Assembly: GCA_043758025.1 (NCBI GenBank)
Contig: JAYVOH010000080.1
Span: 1-5,942, forward strand
Direction of reading: 5' to 3'
From: VFKE01 sp043758025
Lineage (GTDB): Bacteria; Verrucomicrobiota; Verrucomicrobiia; Verrucomicrobiales; Verrucomicrobiaceae
DNA length: 5,942 nucleotides
A program made the position numbers and the translations under genes. Below are positions 1-5,230 of this stretch, one piece after another. How positions within the stretch are numbered: position 1 is the stretch's first letter; each line of letters begins with the position of its first letter. The notes beneath the pieces are model-generated. The model saw nothing but the letters and a program-made list of their open reading frames with translations. It was not told where the DNA came from and searched no databases.

Positions 1-596
1 TGGTTGATATATTGAACTACATACCGAGCCTGCTGCTGGTGATGATTTTCATCGCGGCCTTTGATGACTATTTTAAAGACACGTTGCATGATGTGCAACT
101 GTGGGGTCAGAAACACTGGCTGTGGCTGGACAAGGCGGCCGGAGGTCTGATGCCCTACTCGCGCATCTTCATTCTCGTTCTTTCGCTGGGCCTCATGCAA
201 TGGCTCACGATGGCGCGCATCGTGCGCGGGCAAGTGCTGGTCTTGAGGGAACTGGCCTTCGTCACCGCGGCGCGCTCGATGGGCCAGCGCGGATGGGCCA
301 TTCTGTGGAAACATCTCTGGCCAAATCTGAGCACCGTTGTGCTGACCTATCTCACACTGACGATTCCCTCGGTCATACTCAATGAAAGCTTTCTCAGCTT
401 TCTCGGGCTGGGCATTGCAGATCCCGCCGCGAGCTGGGGTTCGCTGCTGAAAGACGGCGCTCAGGTCATCAATCCACTCGACAGCAAATGGTGGCTGCTC
501 GTCTTCCCGGCATCGCTCATGTCGGTATCGCTGCTCGCGCTGAATTTTCTCGGAGACGGATTGCGCGATGCGTTTGATCCGCGCAGTTCGGATTGA
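1..596 (+). CDS. Peptide/nickel-type ABC transporter permease, OppC/DppC family (5' end missing)
   Basis: This is the C-terminal part of an inner-membrane permease that forms half of the channel of an oligopeptide/dipeptide importer. The frame is open to the left edge (codons VDI then LNYIPSLLLV), so the true start lies outside the window; the TTG at 12 is not the start. The family pattern is clear. It has VDIL..IPSLLLV in a membrane segment, then RIVRGQVLVLRELAFVTAAR followed by G...I..KHLWPN, the cytoplasmic EAA-type loop that docks on the ATPase (about 220-330). Next come hydrophobic helices around VVLTYLTLTIPSVILNESFLSFLGLG, and the hallmark tail FLGDGLRDAFDPR. One oddity is a polar, Trp-rich stretch of about 34 residues (63-164) between two membrane segments where family members usually have a short loop. 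The ATPases, the partner permease and the binding protein are presumably upstream. The family call is secure; the substrate is unknown. Confidence 0.93.
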   Translation, partial: VDILNYIPSLLLVMIFIAAFDDYFKDTLHDVQLWGQKHWLWLDKAAGGLMPYSRIFILVLSLGLMQWLTMARIVRGQVLVLRELAFVTAARSMGQRGWAILWKHLWPNLSTVVLTYLTLTIPSVILNESFLSFLGLGIADPAASWGSLLKDGAQVINPLDSKWWLLVFPASLMSVSLLALNFLGDGLRDAFDPRSSD

Positions 597-615
597 TTTC
601 TTCACATGCCTACTG

Positions 616-656
616 CTCGACGGTTGACATGACCCGGCATCCCGTCGAGTTTTTAT
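616..656 (+). terminator. Intrinsic terminator after the permease gene
   Basis: CTCGACGG (616-623) pairs perfectly with CCGTCGAG (642-649) across an 18-nt loop and is followed directly by TTTTTATT (650-657). It lies 20 nt after the permease stop, so it most likely ends the transporter operon and separates it from the PilZ-like gene. The loop is longer than usual for an intrinsic terminator, which lowers certainty slightly. Confidence 0.75.
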
Positions 657-675
657 TCCGTTAAGACCGAAGGCT

Positions 676-1032
676 ATGGCATCCAAAGCAAAGCACCATC
701 GCGAATTCAACGGCGGCGAGAGCGGCGAGGTCACGCAGCTCTGTTCGATCAACGGATCGGGCCTCGTCTTTGTCAGCAGGCGGAAATTCCCTGTGTCATC
801 CGAGCTTTCTCTCACCGTGCAAACCGGCGACATTGGCGTGGAGCGCGAGTGGAATGTGAGCGGTCTGGTCGTGGAATGCCGTAACGTGAAGCGCGGGCGC
901 AATGCGCGCTATCAGGTGACACTTCTGTTCTCTGAACTGCCGGATGAATTAAAAAACATGGTCGCCGGTAAATTGATTGCGACGGGGTCGTTCATTCCGT
1001 TGGAGAACTGTCCGATCTTCGGCCTGAACTGA
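676..1032 (+). CDS. Small PilZ-like domain protein (118 aa), tentative
   Basis: This is a short soluble protein with no signal peptide or membrane segment. Its pattern recalls a degenerate PilZ beta-barrel. There is a GSGLVFVSRRKFPVSSELSL stretch (about 27-46), where PilZ proteins have the second strand with an (D/N)xSxxG motif. Two further beta-strand-like segments follow (about 60-70 and 78-86), ending in YQVTLLFSELPDEL. The canonical c-di-GMP ligands are not convincing: there is no clear N-terminal RxxxR (only KHHREF), and SINGSG does not match (D/N)xSxxG. If it is a PilZ protein it may not bind c-di-GMP. The ATG at 676 has GAAGG ending only 2 nt upstream, too close for a good ribosome-binding site. 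It follows the 616-656 terminator and precedes the M14 gene by 18 bp, so it is probably the first gene of the 676-2773 unit. Existence as a gene is likely; function is uncertain. Confidence 0.6.
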   Translation: MASKAKHHREFNGGESGEVTQLCSINGSGLVFVSRRKFPVSSELSLTVQTGDIGVEREWNVSGLVVECRNVKRGRNARYQVTLLFSELPDELKNMVAGKLIATGSFIPLENCPIFGLN

Positions 1033-1050
1033 CGCGGCAATGCTCGCTCC

Positions 1051-1806
1051 ATGAGTCTGACCGGCCACCACTCCCATGATTATGCGCATTTGATGCGGAA
1101 CTGGCGGAAGCTGGCATCCAGCGCGAGATTAAAAATTACGCGCTTTGCCATGGCCGATGATCTGCCGGTGTTCTGCGTCTCCACCCCAACCAAACGCGGC
1201 GACCAGCGCGACACGATCTATTTGTCAGCCGGCGTCCACGGAGACGAACCGGCACCGCCATGGGGTCTGCTTGAGTGGGCAGAGGAAAATATCAAGCTGC
1301 TCAGCGAGCATCGCTTTCTCATCTTTCCGTGTTTCAATCCGCATGGCCTGATGAACAACACGCGCATGGACCAGCGCGGCGTGGACATCAACCGCACCTT
1401 TCACGATTTGCGGGATCCGCTAATCGCCGCATGGGGAAAAATTATGGATGGCCGCAGTGTCTCGCTGGCGATGTGCCTGCACGAAGACTACGATGCACAG
1501 GGCTGCTACATTTACGAACTATCGAACCGGCAGGAAGCCGTGGGCGCGCGCATCTTGCGGGACTGCGCCGGAATTATTCCGACAGAACAGCGGAGAACTA
1601 TCGACAGCCGTCGCATGAAGGGCGGACTCTTTTTTCGTCGCGTGGCGCCGAAGCTGCCCGGCGTGCCGGAGGCGATCGTGCTGCATCATCTTGGCGCTCC
1701 AGTCTCGCTCACCTTTGAATCGCCCTCGGAGTTTTGTCTAATGGATCGGGTCGCAGTGCAGAAAAAATTCATCCAATCCGCTTTGCATCATGTGCTCGGA
1801 ATTTAA
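1051..1806 (+). CDS. M14-type zinc carboxypeptidase / AstE-AspA-like hydrolase
   Basis: This is a 251-aa cytoplasmic-looking metallohydrolase without a signal peptide. The M14 zinc and catalytic set can be read in order. H63 and E66 lie in GVHGDEPA (HxxE zinc ligands). The substrate-binding segment NPHGLMNNTRMDQRGVDINR follows, with R105/R109 and N114-R115. H144 in CLHEDYD is the likely third zinc ligand. E223 in TFESPSE is the likely general base. These match family M14, which cleaves C-terminal residues or amide bonds from peptides, murein peptides (MpaA-like) or acylated amino acids. The length is closer to the compact AstE/AspA/MpaA-like proteins than to secreted carboxypeptidases. The start ATG lies 18 bp after the PilZ-like gene with no Shine-Dalgarno. 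The 3' end overlaps the next gene by 17 bp, suggesting translational coupling with that hydrolase. The substrate cannot be told; a peptide or murein fragment is a guess. Confidence 0.82.
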   Translation: MSLTGHHSHDYAHLMRNWRKLASSARLKITRFAMADDLPVFCVSTPTKRGDQRDTIYLSAGVHGDEPAPPWGLLEWAEENIKLLSEHRFLIFPCFNPHGLMNNTRMDQRGVDINRTFHDLRDPLIAAWGKIMDGRSVSLAMCLHEDYDAQGCYIYELSNRQEAVGARILRDCAGIIPTEQRRTIDSRRMKGGLFFRRVAPKLPGVPEAIVLHHLGAPVSLTFESPSEFCLMDRVAVQKKFIQSALHHVLGI

Positions 1807-2773
1807 CAGCCTTCGCCGATTGCTGCTGGTATTGCTCGCGGGAAGTTGTTCCTTGATGACCAGTTGCAGGACGGTTTCACACCAGAGAATAGAGCCTATG
1901 CTTGGAAAAACATCATGGCGCAGCTTTGACGGCAAGGAAATGCCGTGGCGGAGCAATGAAGTGCCGCGCGGTGAAAAGCTGTGTGCCGTGGTCATCACGG
2001 TGCATGGACTGAGCGGCGCGTCCTCCGACTTTTGGCCGCTGGGCGAGACTTTGCCGCCACGTGGCATCGCGGTCTATGGCATGGAATTGAGAGGGCAGGG
2101 GAACGATCCAGATTTGAAGACGCGAGGTGATATCGTCTCGTCGAAGCAATGGCAGGACGATCTTCGTGTCTTTCATCAACTTGTAAAAAAACGTCATCCG
2201 GGCGTGCCTGTCTTTTGGTATGCGGAGAGTCTGGGCGCGCTCATTGCCTTGCACACGGCAGATCAATCCCATGGGGCACAGTTGCCTGAGGGCATCATTT
2301 TTGCATCGCCCGCCGCAGGCGTGAAGATAAAGCCGGGAGCGTTAAAACGATTCACCATTCATGTCGCGACCACCCTGATGCCGGGCAGGAAAGTGAATTT
2401 GGAAAAGCTTGGCGGAGTGAGGGACGAGGACATCCGCGTGACGCAGAACACGACCCATGAAGCGCAGATGGCGAGGACACCGCATTACGTCAGCGAGTTC
2501 ACGCTGCGGTTGCTGCGCGCAATTCACAGGATGATGCACAACAGTCCGCAAGCCCTGCGCGAGATCAAGCTGCCCGTGCTGGTTCTGGCCAGTCCGAATG
2601 ATGTGATTGCCTCGCCCGCGCAGATCACGCGCTTTTATGACATCCTGGCTTCAGGCGACAAGACACTCATCTGGTATAACGAGTCCTATCATCTGCTCTT
2701 GCATGACGTGCAGCGGGAGAAGGTGTTGCACGACGCAACGGGGTGGCTGATGAAACGGACTGCGGGGCATTGA
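1790..2773 (+). CDS. Alpha/beta-hydrolase, monoacylglycerol-lipase-like, probable lipoprotein
   Basis: This 327-aa serine hydrolase resembles the monoacylglycerol lipase/lysophospholipase group. The N-terminus (RR then LLLVLLAGSCSLMTSC) is a signal peptide with lipobox-like sites, C26 (MTSC) or C20 (AGSC), so the protein is probably exported and perhaps lipidated. The core has the oxyanion-hole HG (H72-G73 in VHGLSG), RGQGND (about 101-106), nucleophile S147 in AESLG, acid D271 in ASPNDVIASP, and base H301 in SYHLLLHD (H305 is a less likely alternative). The nucleophile elbow departs from GxSxG: its first Gly is Ala. The ATG at 1790 overlaps the M14 gene by 17 bp. A TTG at 1820 (codon 11) is an alternative start, but it would remove the positive N-region of the signal. 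The next ATG (1856) would lose the signal peptide altogether. No Shine-Dalgarno is visible. The substrate is probably a lipid or other ester, which is inferred from the family only. Confidence 0.85.
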   Translation: MCSEFNSLRRLLLVLLAGSCSLMTSCRTVSHQRIEPMLGKTSWRSFDGKEMPWRSNEVPRGEKLCAVVITVHGLSGASSDFWPLGETLPPRGIAVYGMELRGQGNDPDLKTRGDIVSSKQWQDDLRVFHQLVKKRHPGVPVFWYAESLGALIALHTADQSHGAQLPEGIIFASPAAGVKIKPGALKRFTIHVATTLMPGRKVNLEKLGGVRDEDIRVTQNTTHEAQMARTPHYVSEFTLRLLRAIHRMMHNSPQALREIKLPVLVLASPNDVIASPAQITRFYDILASGDKTLIWYNESYHLLLHDVQREKVLHDATGWLMKRTAGH

Positions 2774-2784
2774 GCACATTTGCC

Positions 2785-2814
2785 TTGATTCAACCTCTGC
2801 GTTCCCTAGTTTCC
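2785..2814 (+). promoter_or_regulatory. Promoter-like element TTGA-N18-TAGTTTCC before the HPCxxC gene
   Basis: TTGATT (2785-2790) and TAGTTTCC (2807-2814) lie just upstream of the ATG at 2822. The same layout, with the same 18-nt and 7-nt spacers, occurs before parB (5194-5223). Read as sigma-70-like it is TTGATT-16-TAGTTT. It also partly recalls the Bacteroidota consensus TTTG-N19-TAnnTTTG. If used, transcription would begin within a few bases of the ATG. No experimental support exists here. Confidence 0.4.
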
Positions 2815-2821
2815 CGCCGAC

Positions 2822-3193
2822 ATGCGTTACCTTGCCCGGTGGTTTCTGGTGCTGGCCCTTTCGTTCTCGATCGGGCTGCCGTGGGCGTTTCTTCAAGGCG
2901 TGGCCTGGGCGGGCATGATCGTCGCTTTCGCTCGAGAAGTGCCGATAGCGCAGGCAGTGGCCATGACCTTTGGCGGAAAGCATCCTTGCAAAATGTGTCA
3001 GGCGGTTGAGCGCGGCGAATCTTCCGAGAAGAAGCAGGACACCAAGCAAGTGTCGGTGAAGATCGAACTCGCCGAACCGGAGCACGATGATTTTTTGTTC
3101 CCGACTTTCAGCCCGCAACGCACGGTCTTCGCGGGATGTTTCGGCGGGCATGTTCCTGCTGAACCGCCGGTGCCGCCCCCGAGGTTTGCCTGA
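2822..3193 (+). CDS. Small exported or membrane-anchored protein with HPCxxC motif, unknown function
   Basis: This 123-aa protein begins with a positive N-region (MRYLAR) and a hydrophobic stretch to about residue 36, containing LQGVAWAGMIVAF. It is a signal anchor or an uncleaved signal peptide. Next comes AFAREVPIAQAVAMTFGGKH (35-54), running into H54-P55-C56-K57-M58-C59, a CxxC with a preceding His that could bind a metal or be redox-active. A charged, Lys/Glu-rich linker (about 63-80) leads to a proline-rich tail (PAEPPVPPPRF). A third Cys is at 106. From memory, similar short proteins with a W.GM.V...R...A...TF.G.HPC..C pattern occur in Verrucomicrobiota and some Proteobacteria, without an assigned role. 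The gene precedes the CxxCxC barrel gene by 160 bp. There is no Shine-Dalgarno, but a promoter-like element ends 7 nt before the ATG. A role in metal handling is an inference from the cysteines and the neighbour. Confidence 0.72.
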   Translation: MRYLARWFLVLALSFSIGLPWAFLQGVAWAGMIVAFAREVPIAQAVAMTFGGKHPCKMCQAVERGESSEKKQDTKQVSVKIELAEPEHDDFLFPTFSPQRTVFAGCFGGHVPAEPPVPPPRFA

Positions 3194-3206
3194 ACCAATC
3201 AAGACC

Positions 3207-3226
3207 GGCGCGGCTCACTTCGCGCC
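3207..3226 (+). other. GC stem-loop downstream of the HPCxxC gene
   Basis: GGCGCG (3207-3212) pairs perfectly with CGCGCC (3221-3226) across an 8-nt loop, 13 nt after the stop of the HPCxxC gene. No T-run follows, so it is not a classical intrinsic terminator. It could be a 3'-end stabilising hairpin, a pause site or a weak attenuator between this gene and the barrel gene. Confidence 0.4.
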
Positions 3227-3260
3227 ATCGGCAAATCACGTCTGCGGATTCCTCAATGGG

Positions 3261-3300
3261 TGGAATCAATAACGCATGATGTGTGTCTTGGAATCATTAA
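3261..3300 (+). repeat. 12-bp direct repeat TGGAATCAWTAA upstream of the barrel gene
   Basis: TGGAATCAATAA (3261-3272) and TGGAATCATTAA (3289-3300) match at 11 of 12 positions, with a 28-bp period. They sit 54-93 bp before the ATG at 3354, in the only sizeable intergenic space of this region (3194-3353). That position suits a regulator-binding site or a recurring AT-rich promoter element. No clear sigma-70 pair could be fitted around it. A candidate TTGC (3319) then TCATTTCT (3342-3349) lies nearer the ATG and faintly resembles the two promoter-like elements elsewhere in the window. Confidence 0.4.
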
Positions 3301-3353
3301 TAGCAATTGCCCTGCGCGTTGCGTCATCACCAACCTCAAAATCATTTCTCATC

Positions 3354-4310
3354 ATGAAAAAACATTACTGCAAAATCATCATCATCCCGCTGGTTGCGCT
3401 CCTGCATCTGACAACATCTCTCACTCCATCCGCCTCGGCTTGCGCCGCATGTGGCTGCACTTTGAATTCGGATTGGGAAAGCCAGGGGTATTCGACCGCT
3501 CCAGGCTTCAAGCTGGATCTCGATTACTTGTTTCTGGATCAGACCCAGCTCCGGAGTGGCACCCGGAAGATTTCTCCGGGAGATGTGCCGCTTGGTAAGG
3601 AGCTGGAGAATTACACGCGCAACAACATCGCGACCTTGGGATTGTCCTATGTCTTCAATGCCGATTGGGGTGTATCCTTGCAACTGCCTTACATCGTCAG
3701 GGATCATGCCACCTTCGGCGAAGATCATGATGAATATGACACATCCTCGACTTCGAGCATTGGCGACATGAGCCTGATCGCCCGCTACCAGGGATTCACC
3801 TCCAGACACAATTTGGGAGTGCTGCTGGGCGTCAAGCTGCCGACGGGTTCTTTCACCAGCAAATTCCGCAGTGGCGCGCCATTGGATCGCGGTCTTCAGC
3901 CCGGCACGGGCACGACGGATTTAATTGCGGGCATTTATTACTTCGATGAACTCGGAAAAGATTGGAACTGGTTTGTTCAGGGATCCGTCCAGACGGCATT
4001 CAACTACCGTGCGGAATACAAGCCCGGCACCGCAGTCAATCTGGATGCGGGCCTGCGCTACACACGCTTCAAGCGCATCATTCCCCAACTCCAGTTCAAC
4101 ACCAGAATCGTGGATCGCGATAATGGGAATGAAGCCGACACTTCAAATTCTGGCGGCACCGTGATCAATATCGGTCCTGGCGTGACAGTGGAAGTTACTG
4201 ATAAAATAGCCTCCTTTGTCTTCGTGCAGGTTCCGGTTTACCAGAACCTCAACGGCTATCAGCTTGCGCCCAAGTGGTCACTGACGGCGGGTATTCGCGT
4301 CTCATTCTGA
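3354..4310 (+). CDS. Outer-membrane beta-barrel protein with CxxCxC N-terminus
   Basis: This 318-aa protein has a clear Sec signal peptide: MKKHYCK, a hydrophobic core IIIIPLVALLHL, and cleavage near SASA|C at residue 29. The mature protein would start with C30-A-A-C33-G-C35-TLNSDW, a compact cysteine cluster suited to binding copper, another metal or a cofactor. The rest alternates short amphipathic strands with polar loops, for example FKLDLDYLFL, WGVSLQLPYIV, NLGVLLGVKLPTGSF, DWNWFVQGSVQTAFNY and AVNLDAGLRYT. It ends in WSLTAGIRVSF with a terminal Phe, as in outer-membrane barrels, and resembles the MetA-pathway/transporter-like barrel group. I chose ATG 3354 because it begins a perfect signal peptide; ATGs at 3276 and 3279 would add 26 or 25 unrelated residues. 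No Shine-Dalgarno. It lies downstream of the HPCxxC gene and its end overlaps that of scpA by 9 bp on the opposite strand. Barrel nature is likely; the ligand is unknown. Confidence 0.82.
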   Translation: MKKHYCKIIIIPLVALLHLTTSLTPSASACAACGCTLNSDWESQGYSTAPGFKLDLDYLFLDQTQLRSGTRKISPGDVPLGKELENYTRNNIATLGLSYVFNADWGVSLQLPYIVRDHATFGEDHDEYDTSSTSSIGDMSLIARYQGFTSRHNLGVLLGVKLPTGSFTSKFRSGAPLDRGLQPGTGTTDLIAGIYYFDELGKDWNWFVQGSVQTAFNYRAEYKPGTAVNLDAGLRYTRFKRIIPQLQFNTRIVDRDNGNEADTSNSGGTVINIGPGVTVEVTDKIASFVFVQVPVYQNLNGYQLAPKWSLTAGIRVSF

Positions 4311-5138
4311 CAGCGCTGCTTCCGTGTGTAGCGTCTCTTGATCGGCCTGCGGCAAGTCAGCCGGCAGGCCGGTGAAGGGCTTGTCCTCGGGACGCAGCAC
4401 GACGATCTCGCCGAGCGTTTTCGTTTGTTCGATCTCCAGGAAGTGGAGTTTAATCAGTTCCAACACGGCGAGGAATGTCACGATGACCTCACTGCGGCTT
4501 GATGCTTCGTTGAACAGTTCTTCAAACTTCATGCGACCACCGACCGGCACGGTGCCGAGCAGGAAATCAATCTTGTCGCTTACCGTCCAGCGGTCGTCCA
4601 CGATCTCGCGCAACGAGTGAACATCATCGAAGCGCTTGAGCACTTTCTGAAAGGCACGGATCAAATCGAAGATGCCCGTCTGCGGCAGAGCGTTCGTCGG
4701 CGCGCTCAATTCCGGAATTTCCGGTGTGGTGGCGTAAAACTCCGAGCCTTCACTGTCGCGCACTTGCAGGAACTGGGCGGCGTCCTTGAATTTTTTATAC
4801 TCCACAAGCTGCCGGATCAGTTCCCAGCGCGGGTCTTCCTCGTCCGCGTCTTCTTCCGGCGGCTGGATGCTGACGGGCAGCAACGTGCGGCTCTTGATAT
4901 ACATCAGGTTCGCCGCCATGACGATGAACTCGCTGGCGACTTCAATATTGAGCATCTGGAAGGTTTCGAGGTAGGCGAGATACTGGCTCGTGATGCGCTC
5001 CAGCGACACGTCATAGATGTCGATCTCATCTTTCTTGATGAGATAAAGCAGCAGGTCGAGCGGCCCCTCAAAGATTTCGAGCCTGACTTTGTAATCGTTG
5101 TCCGTAATTTCCACCTGCCCTGATAAAGCGGCCACCAT
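4302..5138 (-). CDS. scpA: Segregation and condensation protein A (kleisin of SMC-ScpAB)
   Basis: ScpA is the kleisin that bridges the SMC dimer and, with ScpB, forms the bacterial condensin that organises and segregates the chromosome. From the ATG at 5138 the protein is 278 aa, normal for the family. The N-terminal domain shows the hallmark VRLEIFEGPLDLLLYLIKK (about 18-36), then DIYDVSLERITSQYL and EVASEFIVMAANLMYIKSRTLLP (66-88), which bind the SMC neck. An acidic linker (about 95-104) follows. The C-terminal winged helix has FEELFNEASSRSEVIVTFLA, LELIKLHFLEIEQ and LGEIVVLRPED (about 205-252), which bind the SMC head. A GTG at 5186 would add 16 residues (QISTFIRTRIPSCAG) that look non-native, so I prefer 5138. 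Upstream is GCGGGA abutting the ATG, not a normally spaced ribosome site. The gene is divergent from parB and converges on the barrel gene. No scpB follows. Confidence 0.95.
   Translation of the reverse strand: MVAALSGQVEITDNDYKVRLEIFEGPLDLLLYLIKKDEIDIYDVSLERITSQYLAYLETFQMLNIEVASEFIVMAANLMYIKSRTLLPVSIQPPEEDADEEDPRWELIRQLVEYKKFKDAAQFLQVRDSEGSEFYATTPEIPELSAPTNALPQTGIFDLIRAFQKVLKRFDDVHSLREIVDDRWTVSDKIDFLLGTVPVGGRMKFEELFNEASSRSEVIVTFLAVLELIKLHFLEIEQTKTLGEIVVLRPEDKPFTGLPADLPQADQETLHTEAALSE
4343..4371. other. Strong hairpin inside the 3' end of scpA, downstream of the barrel gene
   Basis: CGGCCTGC (4343-4350) pairs with GCAGGCCG (4364-4371), and the stem continues with GGC (4351-4353) and GCC (4360-4362) across a 6-nt loop and one bulged G (4363): 11 pairs in all. 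It lies 33 nt past the barrel-gene stop, within the scpA codons for about residues 256-265 (GLPADLPQAD). No T-run follows on either strand. It could slow or end transcription from the barrel gene, since the two genes leave no intergenic space for a terminator. It may also simply reflect GC-rich coding. Confidence 0.4.
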
Positions 5139-5176
5139 TCCCGCGCAAGACGGAATGCGCGTCCGGATGAATGTTG

Positions 5177-5205
5177 AGATTTGCACTTGTCGTTTGAGTT
5201 TTCAA
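5177..5205 (-). promoter_or_regulatory. Possible scpA promoter (weak)
   Basis: On the minus strand TTGAAA (5205-5200) is followed after 17 nt by AAATCT (5182-5177), a good -35-like box with a poor -10. It lies 39 nt or more before the scpA ATG and directly abuts the TTGAGT of the candidate parB promoter. The two promoters would therefore be back to back and might compete. Weak evidence. Confidence 0.2.
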
Positions 5206-5223
5206 GACTGCGCACTAATTTCC
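5194..5223 (+). promoter_or_regulatory. Promoter-like element TTGA-N18-TAATTTCC before parB
   Basis: TTGAGT (5194-5199) and TAATTTCC (5216-5223) lie upstream of the parB ATG with 7 nt between the second box and the start. As a sigma-70-type promoter it reads TTGAGT-16-TAATTT. The element and both spacers are the same as before the HPCxxC gene (2785-2814), which raises confidence in both. The resulting parB mRNA would be nearly leaderless, in keeping with the missing Shine-Dalgarno. Confidence 0.45.
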
Positions 5224-5230
5224 GCCGCTT

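Noticed and set aside
606..640. Alternative pairing ATGCC (606-610) with GGCAT (636-640) as an anti-terminator
   Set aside because: Five pairs over a 25-nt gap are likely by chance and much weaker than the 8-bp terminator stem.
624..652. TTGACA at 624-629 as the -35 box of a promoter for the PilZ-like gene
   Set aside because: The sequence 17 nt downstream (GAGTTT) is not a convincing -10 box, and the motif lies in the loop of the terminator hairpin. A promoter for this unit must exist but I cannot place it.
2651..3202. Minus-strand open frame of 183 codons across the hydrolase end and the HPCxxC gene
   Set aside because: The translation is low-complexity, rich in Arg/His, without a domain. 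It spans a gene boundary on the other strand where a signal peptide and CxxC gene fit better.
3276..3353. Extended start for the barrel gene at ATG 3276 or 3279
   Set aside because: The extra 25-26 residues precede a complete signal peptide beginning at ATG 3354, and this stretch overlaps the direct repeat and likely promoter region.
5139..5186. GTG start for scpA at 5186
   Set aside because: It would add 16 residues not typical of ScpA, use a rarer codon, and occupy part of the short divergent promoter region. ATG 5138 fits the family better.
5139..5230. A parS site or palindromic operator between scpA and parB
   Set aside because: TTGA(GTTT)TCAA gives only 4-bp arms that do not extend, and nothing resembles TGTTTCACGTGAAACA.
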